Source: Priapulus caudatus (Eukaryota > Priapulida > Priapulimorpha > Priapulimorphida > Priapulidae). From it: DNA of 28,948 nt. Position numbers and translations under genes: made by a program. The stretch spans positions 1 through 28,948 of the forward strand of contig NW_014579434.1 of NCBI RefSeq assembly GCF_000485595.1, in the 5' to 3' direction. Below the pieces are notes generated by a model. The model was not told the origin of the DNA, did not search any database, and saw only the letters and a program-made list of their open reading frames with translations. How positions within the stretch are numbered: the first letter of the stretch is position 1; each line of letters starts with the position of its first letter. Shown piece after piece: positions 1-11,400 of this stretch.

Positions 1-66
<66 letters not shown>
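1..66. repeat. (CT)n followed by (AT)n microsatellite
   Basis: About 22 bp of CT dinucleotides followed by about 40 bp of AT dinucleotides at the left window edge. Confidence 0.95.
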
Positions 67-68
<2 letters not shown>

Positions 69-87
69 AATTGTTTGTATAGCTTGA

Positions 88-372
88 TCATATGAGTTGT
101 TCAATGCCATGTAAACCATCAAGTAGGAATGGCAGTTTGTGGAAGTCTACAATACTTTCTTTGGAAAATTCAAAGGCTCGGGGTTTTCCTACGAGAGCAG
201 GGAATATCTCCTGACCAAAGTGTTCATGCCACGCAAGTCTCGTTTCTAAAATCGCGCATGCACGCATACTTTTAATTTTTATGCAGCAGCTTTTAAATTT
301 CTCTATCATGTCTTCACATGCACCTGTTTCGTGCCCATCTTCCTGCGTCGCTAACGTTACCACTGTGCACAC
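88..372 (-). CDS. Unrecognised antisense ORF in dynein intron
   Basis: An open frame of about 94 codons ending in TGA. It contains residues such as RLAWHEHFGQEIFPALVG and KESIVDFHKLPFLLDGLHGI, with ordinary protein-like composition, which is unusual for intronic DNA this AT-rich. There is no ATG at its upstream end; a candidate acceptor gtgcacag lies at about 362-369 on the minus strand. It may be a transposon-derived fragment or an exon. No family recognised. Confidence 0.25.
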   Translation of the reverse strand: MCTVVTLATQEDGHETGACEDMIEKFKSCCIKIKSMRACAILETRLAWHEHFGQEIFPALVGKPRAFEFSKESIVDFHKLPFLLDGLHGIEQLI

Positions 373-379
373 ACACTAG

Positions 380-606
380 GTGGGAGAGAAGTTTCGCACG
401 AGGGCGCTACGCTTCCCCGCGCTCGTCTCGGGAGCGACGATGGTGTGGTTCCGGCGCTGGCCACGGGAGGCGCTGCGTGTCGTCGCCGAGCACATGTTGC
501 GATCGTTCGACGTGGCGTGCAGTGCCGAGACGAAACAGAGCGTCGTAGGCGTCATGGCCGACATACAACTGAGCGTCGAGCAGAGCTGCACCGACTACTT
601 TCAGAG
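380..606 (+). CDS. DNAH5/8: Dynein exon 1 of window (AAA4 region)
   Basis: Acceptor cactag at 374-379 is followed by the frame [18 protein letters not shown], then [10 protein letters not shown] and CTDYFQR. The matching block in DNAH5/8 lies in AAA4. The donor AG|gtactg splits an Arg codon (phase 2). This is an internal exon; its upstream partner is outside the window. Confidence 0.93.
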
Positions 607-3600
607 GTACTGATGAACCAGGTGTCGTCTCTGGGATTCTTACACATCCTCACTGTAATATATTTGCCTCGTTTTCTCGCTACGCCACGCAGGCGGCACA
701 CCGTCACGTAGCATATCTACTCAGCTGCAACTTTCCCTGTTCTTCTGTGCTCTACAGGTTCCGGAGGCTCACGCACGTTACGCCTGCATCCTACCTGGCG
801 TTCGTCGCCGGATACAAGACGATGTACGCCGCCAAGCATGAGGAGATCAAATCACAGGCTGGGAGACTAAGCGTGGGGCTGCACAAGCTAGGTGACGCGT
901 CGGAGTGCGTGGCCCAGCTGAGCGTGGAACTAGTGGACAAGGAAGCGGAGCTGAAGCTGGCATCTGCCAACGCTGATAAGGCAAGCGAACCTGTAACAAT
1001 ATGCAAGTGATTCAGTATTGTGCTGCCACCTACTTTGTTATATAGTTGACGGTTGAGCACAAGCACGAGTTCGCTCTCTGTAACCCCGTGGTGTTGGGTT
1101 GTATATCATCTCCCTCGAGTAGAAAGCAGAATAAAGTTGTGTTGCAGTGTAATACAAGCCGTTCGTATGTAATACTTGAGCGACACAGAAGAGATACAGA
1201 ACCCGTGGAGCATTGCCAACCAGTGTAACTGCCGGTTGTTAGTACATGTGTACATGCTGTATAGATGAATTCTGGTATTCTAATATTTCTGGATTCAAGT
1301 AGTTCGTGTCCGGTTAGGAATGTTGCACGATGACACTTATAGTTGCTTAAAAATGAACAGATTGGCATAGGACGAATGATCTTCACGAATGAATTTTCAC
1401 AAACTGTGTAGCTGTTGTTTAGCTAAGTCAGTTAAGGCAGTGATGTAGAGAAGACATGCATCCATACATGGAGGAACGAATGTATATTCCCATTAGCTAT
1501 AGCAAGAACTGCACAGTAATAGGAAGAATCTATGCGGCAGGTGTTGAAGGAGGTGGCGGTGACCGCTCAGGAAGCGGAGAAGGTCAAGTCACAGGTGCAG
1601 GTGGTGAAGGACAGAGCACAGGCTATCGTGGAGAGCATACAGAAAGACAAGCTCGTGGCAGAGGCCAAGCTGGCAGCAGCCAAACCTGCCCTGGAGGAGG
1701 CGGAGGCTGCCCTCAACACCATCAAACCTGCACACATAGCTACAGGTGTGTAGGTAGAGGCACGGATGTGCTACACGTAGCTCCTGCAATGTCATGCACG
1801 CATGTACGCATGTACGCATGCATGCACGCATGTACGCGCACACCCACGCATGCACGCACGCACGCACACGACACCACACGTATATAACTACTGCAATTTC
1901 ACGCATGGCTACTGCCGACTGCAATGTTATGCATAAATACTGCAATGTCACGCATAGCCACTGCAATATCACGCACAGCTACTGGTATGTCTTACGTAGC
2001 TGCCTGCAAATCACATAGAGCTTCAAGTATAACACTGGTCCTTCCTAGTATAGAACTTGTAGCTACGCAGTATATGACACATTTGCTATTTTATGGTACA
2101 TATTTGTGTTTTAAGTTTGTTTAATTTTGTTTTAATTAATTAATTTTATTAAATAATTTAATTAATTAATTTAATTAATTTAATTAATTGTTTTAATCAA
2201 TTAAGTTTGTTTAAGTTTGTTTAAGTTTAATACAGATGTGTTGCACACGCATTTCCTGTTCGGTGTTGCAGTGCGTAAGCTGGCTAAGCCGCCACAGCTT
2301 ATAATGCGGATTATGGACTGTGTACTGCTACTGTTCCAACGCAAACTGAATCCTGTCACTATTGACTCCAGCCTCAACTCCCTAAAGCCATCTTGGAGCG
2401 AGTCTCTAAAGGTAACACACATACCTGCTTAATATACTTAGCATACTACAGGAAACTCTCATAGGTTGAAACGTATGTGCACTCTCACAAATACACACAT
2501 AGTAGATCTACGAGTCCATATTACCGCAACCTGTGAACAATGGTTCAATTACATTTTATATTTGACATTATTTCAGTTTTCCTTTAATATGAATATTAAC
2601 TAATCTGACCTGGCTACAAACCGTGACTTGTACATATTAGGACCAATTGACTTGCAACTTCTGAGCAATCAACATATAAACGATCGAGATATCAAATATT
2701 GGAATCAAGAATTCTCAACCCAGAGAGTTCTTATATGCTCACACCCTCTACCTTTCCTCCCTCTACACTCTTATGCAAATAAGAATGGCCTATATATTCC
2801 CTTCTGATTTCTGTGTTACAGCTTATGTCGCAGTCTGGCTTCCTGCAAGCCCTTCAGAACTTCAGCAAGGATAGCATCAATGATGAGACTGTCGAACTGC
2901 TGCTGCCCTATCAGCTTGCTCCTGACTACAACATGGAGAATGCCCAGCGTGTGTGTGGAGACATCGCCGGTCTATGTTCGTGGACCTGTGCCATGGCCTT
3001 CTTCCACGCTATCAACAAGGAGGTGCTGCCACTGAAGGTAAACAGCTATTCGCAAAATCCGCACTATTAATCACATTTGTGTGAGGTTATTGTCCATGCT
3101 AAAGGAAATGTTAATTTTGCACGCTGCCTTAGTCACTGCCATTCACGGGAAGTGAATTGCTTGCTAATTAAATGCAGGTACATATGACCACTTTGTCTTG
3201 CTGATGATTGTAGCGTGCTTTCGGCGCAGATTAATTTTTACCCACTAACTGGTTACGTGAAGAGCTGATCCAACACGGTATTTGGCTGTGCAGGCAAACC
3301 TCGCCGAACAAGAGGTGAGGCTACAAACAGCCCTGCAGGATTTAGCAGAGGCGGAAAGCCGGCTGCAGGAGAAACAGAGCGAGTTAGATGCTGCCCAGGC
3401 CATGTACGAGTCAGCGGTCTGCAGGAAACAGGTGGGTTGTGTGTATAATATAGTTTACTCCTGCTGACCAGGTGTGGAAGGTGGATACAGAAACACTCAT
3501 AGCATGGGAACTATATAACCTTCCGAACGTCGCTAAAGAAACAGAAGCTATTCGTATATAAGAAGGAAGATTGTATTATAAGATAATAAGACCATTCATA

Positions 3601-5412
3601 AATATTTCAAAAATGTTTAGCTACCTGTTCCATTATTTGTGCTACCCTTTATTACCCTGACTACTTTTATACCATTTATTTACTTTCACCATTTATCCCT
3701 ATTTCTATCCATCACAATTGTTATGCAACTATGTTATCATATACATATATTGTAAAATATTGCACATGCTACATTACATTTTATTATTTGTATTATTATT
3801 GTTTATTCGTAATTAATTGTTATCATTATCGTGAATATTATCATTGTCCAAATAAATATATTTGATATAATTTTTATATTTGACAACAGACACTAGTGGA
3901 TGATGCTAATACATGCAGAAGAAAAATGGCCACAGCATCTGCTCTGATCGAGGGATTGGTAGATGAACGACAGAGATGGACAGAACAGGAGAAGCTTTTT
4001 CTACAACAGATCGACAGGTATTTAACACTTGATGTCAGATTTTTGCACGTAATTAATGCATCATTATTGCATGTAATTTCCTATCAGTTTGGCCATTGTA
4101 TATTTATTAGGGACTTTAGGTTGTTACTAGACTAGCTCAGGTTGATTGGCAATACCTGGCTTGAACCTCCTTGCCCTAAAGATTATGTTAACCCGTATTT
4201 TTGCATCGAGGATTCTTGTCCGTAGTGTGACCATTGATTATCTAGACAACGAAAGGTAGATTGAGCTTTCCCGGCTATACCCATAGCTCTTTCATCACGG
4301 CCTGCTTATATACGCCATTTCCGGACAATTACAGATTGGTTGGGGATTCACTGGTGGCCACGGCATTCCTGTGTTACTGCGGGCCATTCAACCAGAGTTT
4401 TCGCAGTCAGCTGCTGGGTTGTTGGCAGACAGAACTGGAGACACTGGACATCCCGTTCACACACGACCTGCAGGTCACCGCCATGTTGGTCAGCAGCAGC
4501 ACAGTAAGTAACAAACACATAGCAACGTACAGCACCAGAGTTGTGGCTCGTCTCCCATATTTTTCGTTGCCCATTTTTTCCCCGGCAGCTGTTTGCGGGA
4601 TTTTTTCTTGGTGCATCTTTTAAGAAAGATTTAATTACTTTGTTAGCTGAAAACACAAGATAATGAACACCGGTGAAGAGTTGCGTGCAAAACACCGGTG
4701 CGTGCAAAACTCCATATGCGATACATAGCCACAAGAGAAAAATATTCGAATAACAAACGTGTACTTAACATATTAAAACGTCATATAAACGTGTGTTGTA
4801 TTGCAGGTTGCAGAGTGGAACACTCAAGGTCTGCCAAGTGATGAGCTGTCCATACAGAATGGCATCATCTCTACTAAGGCCTCTCGTTACCCCTTACTCA
4901 TTGACCCACAGGGACAGGGCAAGGCCTGGCTAAAAAACAGAGAGGCACAGTCCAGCCTACAGGTGCTATACATGAAAATTGACTCTATTGTAAAAGAGAA
5001 GCAGAAGAGAGCTGTAAAGAGAGCGAGATACAAAGAAAATACGAATATGGGGGCAGAACGATGAATGGGGGAGAGGGACGGAGGCTGTGCCATTTCTGTG
5101 TTAACAATTGCCAAATAGGGCCTCTACAGCTTCCCATAGCTTAGGCCTTCACCATGTCTAAATCCGGCCCTGGCCTATCGGCAGGTCAGTCATCTGAATC
5201 ACAAGTACTTCAGGCAGCACCTGGAGGATTGCCTGTCTCTCGGTAAACCACTTCTCATCGAAGATGTGGGAGAGGAGCTCGACCCAGTGTTGGACAATAT
5301 TCTCGTCAAGAACTTTATCAAGTCTGGGTCTACGTACAAGGTGTGTAGGCTGTGTAGGTGTGTTCAATAGTCAGTGGCGTTCTTATGTGCAGAAGGAATG
5401 TGTACTACATAC

Positions 5413-5458
<46 letters not shown>

Positions 5459-8400
5459 GCTGCTGCTGCTGTTGTTGTTGATGTCAGTGTTGTTCTTGTT
5501 GTTGTTCTTGCTCTTGTTACTGCTAAACAAGAGACTGAGAGGTTGCTGCATGGTGCCATGTTGATGTTGTTGACACAGGTAATTGTGTTGTTTCTGGTGT
5601 TGATAGCGTGGTATAGGTGATGGTTGGTGATAAGGAAGTAGGTGACATGTCTCTGTTACTGACATTCTAGGTAAAGGTAGTTGACAAGAAAGTTGACATC
5701 ATGTTGTTTTTGACATTCTAGGTGAAGGTGGTTGGCAAAGTGGTTGACACCGTCTTGCTCCTGTTGACATTCTAGGTGAAGGTGGTTGGCAAAGTGGTTG
5801 ACACCGTCTTGCTCCTGTTGACATTCTAGGTGAAGGTGGTTGGCAAAGTGGTTGACATTGTCTGGCTCCTGTTGACATTCTAGGTGAAGGTGGGTGACAA
5901 GGAGGTTGACGTCATGACTGGCTTCTCACTCTTCCTTACTACTAAGCTGGGCAACCCCGCCTTCTCACCTGAGGTGAGTGCCAAGACTGCTGTCGTCGAC
6001 TTCACCGTGTCCACAGAGGGTCTAGGAAACCAACTGCTCAACCTGGTCATACTGACCGAGAAAAGTGTGAGTTGGAATTGATCGGATTTTTACGCAACAA
6101 CGTTATAGTTATTTCTTCTTCTTCTTCTTCTTCTTTTTCTTCTTCTTCTTCTTCTTCTTCTTCTTCTTCTTCTTTATCTTCTTCTTCTTCTTCTTCTTCT
6201 TCTTCTTCTTCTTCTTCTCCTCCTGTTCTTTTTTCTTCTTCTTTTCTTTCTCTTCCTCTCCTATTGTGCCTCCTCATTGTTCTTCTTCTTCTTACTATTA
6301 CGTAAGAATAGACCTATATTTATCATCAGCAACAGCAGAATTGCTGTTGTTATTTAAAGTAGTGGGAGGAAGGCATATAGATTTCTAAACTCTGTGATAT
6401 GCTAATAAAAGTGCTTATTGACACAATGTCTTCACAATTATTTTGCTTTTATTTGGTACACTTTATAAATTACAAACAATAACGCAAGAGTAGTGCCAAT
6501 ATTTGCCTTGATGATGTTGTGATGATGATTTATGTTGAGTTTTGATGATGTGCAGGAGCTAGAAAGTGAGAGAGTTAAGCTGATTGAAGACGTGGCAGCC
6601 AACAAGCGCAAGATACAGGAACTTGAAGACAGTCTGCTGTTCAGACTCACTAATACAACGGCAAGTGAACGGTAGTAATAATAAGTGGCTAATATTATGA
6701 ATATAGTATGATATTGTAGTATGATGACAAGATATAAAGTCATATATAAAATTATCATGTAAACTAATTTTAAATATAAGTTACATTAATTTCCTTATAT
6801 GCATGTAGCTATTTCCATTTTCAATGACAGAATGCTTTAGATTGCGTCTATATTTAGCCTTAAGTACTGCAGTCTCTCAAATGGTAACTAGTTGGCCCAG
6901 GACAGCATTAAATGTGTCGATAAAAATGATGCCATTTTCATCTGGCTATGAAAATTTCAATCAGTTTACTTTAACATAGACTGCTGTATTTTTATTGAAA
7001 TCCTCGCTGCTTCAGTCGCTCGCGTCTCTCCTCCGTGCTTGCAGGGCCACCTGGTGGACGACGAAGGCCTCGTCGACGTGCTCGCGACCACGAAGACGAC
7101 CGCGCTCGCCGTGAAGCAGAAGCTGGCGACGGCGGCCGAGACGGAGGCGAAGATAACGGCCGCGCGCGAGGAGTACCGCCCCGTCGCGACGCGTGGCGCC
7201 CTCGTCTACTTCCTCATCGTCGACATGGCCGCCGTCAACGTCATGTACCAGGTGGCGCTGAGGGAGTTCCTCGGGCTGTTCGACGAGGCCATCGCGAGGT
7301 TGGTGGCGTCGGGGGTCGGCGACGCAATCGCGCGCGACGTAGCAAGCGGCGAGTGCTTGCGTGGGCGTATATCAAGGCCGAATTTAGGCACAAGTCTATG
7401 GATCGGATATAGTCTCGAGGTTTAGAGGCAAGGTTTACGATGGTGAGGTGCGGCAAGTGTCGAGAGGATTTCACAACACACATCCAGCCTCGCCTCGACA
7501 GCTGCGTTGTTGTATCACACAATCTATATCACAGATGTAGATATCGTATGACTTTCTCCTTGAGTGGGGGCACACGTTTTGTACGCCGTTGTACACAGTT
7601 GCGTAACTAAGCGGCGCGTTGTTGTGTGCAGGGCGGAGCCGACACGTGGCCGTCATCATGGCGTCGGTGACGTACGAACGTGGCAACAGGCGCATGCGTA
7701 AGCGGCGCATGGTTGTGTTGCAGGGCGGAGTCAACACGTGGCCGCCATCTTGGTATCAGTGACGTACCTCGTGGCAACAGGCGCGTGAGGAAACGGCGTA
7801 TGACAGCGGCGCATTGTTGTGTTGCAGGGCGGAGCCGAGCGCGGTGACGAGTCGACGCGTGGCGGCCATCGTGGCGTCGGTGACGCGGCACGTGTTCCGC
7901 CGCGTCGTGCGCGGATTCTACGAGCGCCATCGGCTTCTCTTCACGCTGCTGCTCGCCCTCACCGTAGACCTGCGCGCGGGCAAGATCAGCCAGCAGGATC
8001 TACTCACCCTCATCAAGGGTAGGGCGTGTGTGTGTGTGTGATGTTGCTATGACGCTGTTGCTGTGACACTGTTGCTATGCTGTTGCTGTGCTGTTGCTAT
8101 GGCGCTGTTGCTGTGTCTGTGACTATGTTGTTCCACATACGTGGTTTCATGTATCCTCGTCAACGTTGCGTAAGTATCCGTCCCTCTCCCACATAAAAGG
8201 CATTGTTGAGAAGGAAATTGATGTGCTACACCTCGTTTATTTACCTTGGTTCCTCTCCGGCATGCGTCTTAAATCTTTTATTAAACTCGAGGCAACACTT
8301 GCTTTGCCCTGAACAATGTAGCCCTGCTTCACAGCTTCTTCACATGAGTGAGCCATGACGAGTCATCGTAAGCTTTTTATTCCAAATGCGCCGATCAGAA

Positions 8401-11400
8401 TCTCATCTGACCAGATCGTCTGTGTTTACAGTAATCTTTGTAATTATTCCAACCACGTGAGAAAGCTCCTCCCACCCGCCGCCGTTCTAGCCTTACACCC
8501 GTAGAGCAGCCGGGCTTTCCGTATACCTGTTGGCGTCTGATCCTTGCTGAGTAGAAGTGATGACATCATCAAGCCTTGCTGAGTAGAAGTGATGACGTCA
8601 TCTGCGCTGCCTCAAATGTTCAACGCGCTGCCTCAATGTCTGCACGTGCTGCTTGCGATGTCTCACGCGCGTCCTTCAATGTCTCACACGCTGCGCTCTA
8701 AGTCCCACGCGGCTGCCTCAAGTCTCCATCGCTGCCTCAATGGTCTCAAACGTGCTGCCTCAATGTCTCACGCTGCTGGCCTTCAATGTCTCACACGCTC
8801 GCGCTCAATGTCCCACGGTACTGCCTCAATGTCTCCCAATCTGCCTCAATTGTCTCACCGCTGCCTCAGATGTCTCAACACGCTGCCTCATGTCTCACGC
8901 GCTGCCTCAACTGTCTCACGCGCTGCTCCAATGTCTCACGCGCTGCCTCAATGTCTTCACACGCTGCCTCAAATGTCTGCACGTGCGCCCAATGTGCTCA
9001 CGCAGCTGCCCTGACAATGTCTTCACAACACCGCTGCCTGTCAATGTCCTCACGTACTGCCTCAATGTCTCACATGCTGGCCTTCATTGACGTCTCACGC
9101 GGCTGCCTCAATGTCTCCCACTACCTGCCTCAATGTCTGCACGTGCTGCTTCATGTCTCCCACTCCGCTGCCTCATGTTCTCACAACCTGCCTCAATGTC
9201 CGACGTGCTGCCTATCAATGTCTACGCCACTGGCTCAATGTCTCACGCGTAGGTGTGTCGTGGACGACGGCCTGCGCTACATGATCAGCGAGGTCATACT
9301 TACGCGCGGCCGCTGTCAGCCGACGACCGCGACAAGCGTCTGCTCTCCGCCTTCGCCGCCGCCTGGTTCCGCGACGCCATCTTCTCGCCCGAGTTCCGTT
9401 TCCACGGCGACTACGGCGTCCCGCGCCTCGCCACCGTGGCGCAGTATGCAGACTACATCGGCGGACTGCCGTCAGCCGATTCTCCCGAGGTGTTCGGACT
9501 GCATGCCAACGCTGACGTCACGTACGTACCTCGAGCTAACGTAACACAGAATTCACGTAGTATGTATGTACAGCTGTATGTAGTCAGGGTGGAAGTGGAA
9601 CGTAATGTGTATCGTTGAGCTCACATGGAGAGCGGGAGACGTGGGAGGCGTGTCACCTTAGGTACTGCTGCGCTATACACAGACAACAACCCGTTTTCTT
9701 ACCTAGGTATCAGAGCAGTGTGGCGAAGCACGCGACGGGCCGCAACACTGACAACGAATAACTGAGCATTCAGCCGAACAGATGTGGAGCCGGACAGCAG
9801 TCGGCGAGACGCGGAGTCGTCGTCCTACAGAATCGCTCAGGACATGTTCGACAAGGCCTGCCTGCCAGATTACGTCTCGCATGAGGTTACTCTCTATACC
9901 CTGCCTATATACCCCTCTTATCTCTACACTGCTATACCAGTGCTTCCTTAAACTGGTGAATGGTTCACCTAAGAGTGAATGAAATTATTTTAGGGTGAAT
10001 GAAACTTACTAAAAACAAGGAAGTTTAGTCGCGAGTGAATGAAACTGTGATAAAGACTCGAGGGTGAATGACACTGAAATAAAAGCAACGCTGCTCTATA
10101 CCCTCAGATCTGTGCCATCTCCACATATCCCTCAACATTCCTCTCCAAATCATCTTGATAATCTACTTTCAATTGTTAACTTTTCAGGATAAAACCCGTT
10201 TTCGAGTCTGCTCGCTGATAACTTTAGACTCATTAAATAGGCCGCGTAACGTTTCCCTCCAAACGAAGAAAGTTTTTCGCGCTCCATTCGTGAACACCAC
10301 GAACATGGCCGACGGTAACCGGCGCCGATTCGCATGCCTGTCTCGCTCGCTCGCCAGGTGGAAGGCGAGGATTCGCAAGCCAGGGGGCACTGTCGTCCCT
10401 GACGTCTTCCTGCGGCAGGAAAGATAGAGCGCATGCAGCACGTGGCTCGCCGTGGTGCGCGCGACCCTCGCCGACCTTCGCCTCGCCATCGGATGGCAGC
10501 ATCGTGATGACCCGAACGCCGCTCGCCGACACCCTCACCTGCCTCTACGACTCCATCGTTCCGCCCGATGGGGCCCAAGGTGAGTCCGGCGCGTGCTGGT
10601 GACACTGTTGCTGTGCTGTTACTGTGGCTGTCTCACGCACTGCCTCAATGTCTCACGCGCTGCCTCAATGGCTTACGCGCTGCCTCAATGGCTTACGTGC
10701 TGTCTCAATGTCTCACACGCTGCCTCAATGTCTCACGCGCTGCCTCAATGTCTTACGTGCTGTCTCAATGTCTCACACGCTGCCTCAATGTCTCACGTGC
10801 TGCCTCAATGTCTCACGTGCTGTCTCTATGTCTCACGTGCTGCCTCAATGTCTCACGTGCTGCCTCAATGTCTCACGTGCTGACTCATCGTGAGGCAGGC
10901 GACTGAGCATAGCCGTGGGTCGTAGCTCTGCTGGCCGGTCTCTATGTAACGAGTTACTGTCTGCTTGATAACGCCCTCTATCGTCTCCCGTCGCAAACAA
11001 CTGCTCGGCTGCATCCTGTAGGATGGCTCGTATCTGTTGTGGGAGATAGTTACACGAGCTTCTAGAGAGATTAGAGGGAACATTGGGGAACTTTGACGGA
11101 TAGATGGGGAAATTCCTGATGTGTGGAAATATCTATAGTATAACCTTGATTGAAGGACTGGATTATTAAAGAATTGCATTACACCTTTAATTTAGTTTGA
11201 TAAAGAGCTAGTATAGCAATCAGATGTAGAAACTAATAAACTATAACTAGAGAGATATGAAGAACATGGGTAACATTTATAGATACATAGCACTGCTACA
11301 TTTTCAAGATGATTGTGAGAGTCAGGGTAGCCGTAGGGTATTAGTTGGTAACTTGGATAGTTAGTTTTTCGCCTTGAGATTTGGTTGGGATAATAGAACT

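Noticed and set aside
5264-5665. Polyvaline, polyleucine and polyasparagine frames
   Set aside because: Translations of the (GTT)n tract.
6047-6305. Polyglutamate and polyserine frames
   Set aside because: Translations of the (TTC)n tract.
7039-7522. Alternative frames over exon 13
   Set aside because: High GC content keeps all frames open; only one frame matches dynein AAA6.
8242-8356. Minus-strand 39-codon frame starting [13 protein letters not shown]
   Set aside because: The other copy of this intron sequence (18950-19090) does not keep the frame, and there is no supporting signal.
8589-9544. Long open frames of up to 252 codons over array 1
   Set aside because: Produced by a 20-bp repeat without stop codons in any forward frame; translation is monotonous ([14 protein letters not shown] type) and passes through a splice site.
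9253-10579. Mutually exclusive alternative exons 21-23
   Set aside because: The upstream copies lie before exons 15-20 and are frame-broken, so they could not replace the downstream set in a collinear transcript.
10628-10883. CRISPR-like array
   Set aside because: Units abut with no unique spacers, and the context is a spliced animal gene.
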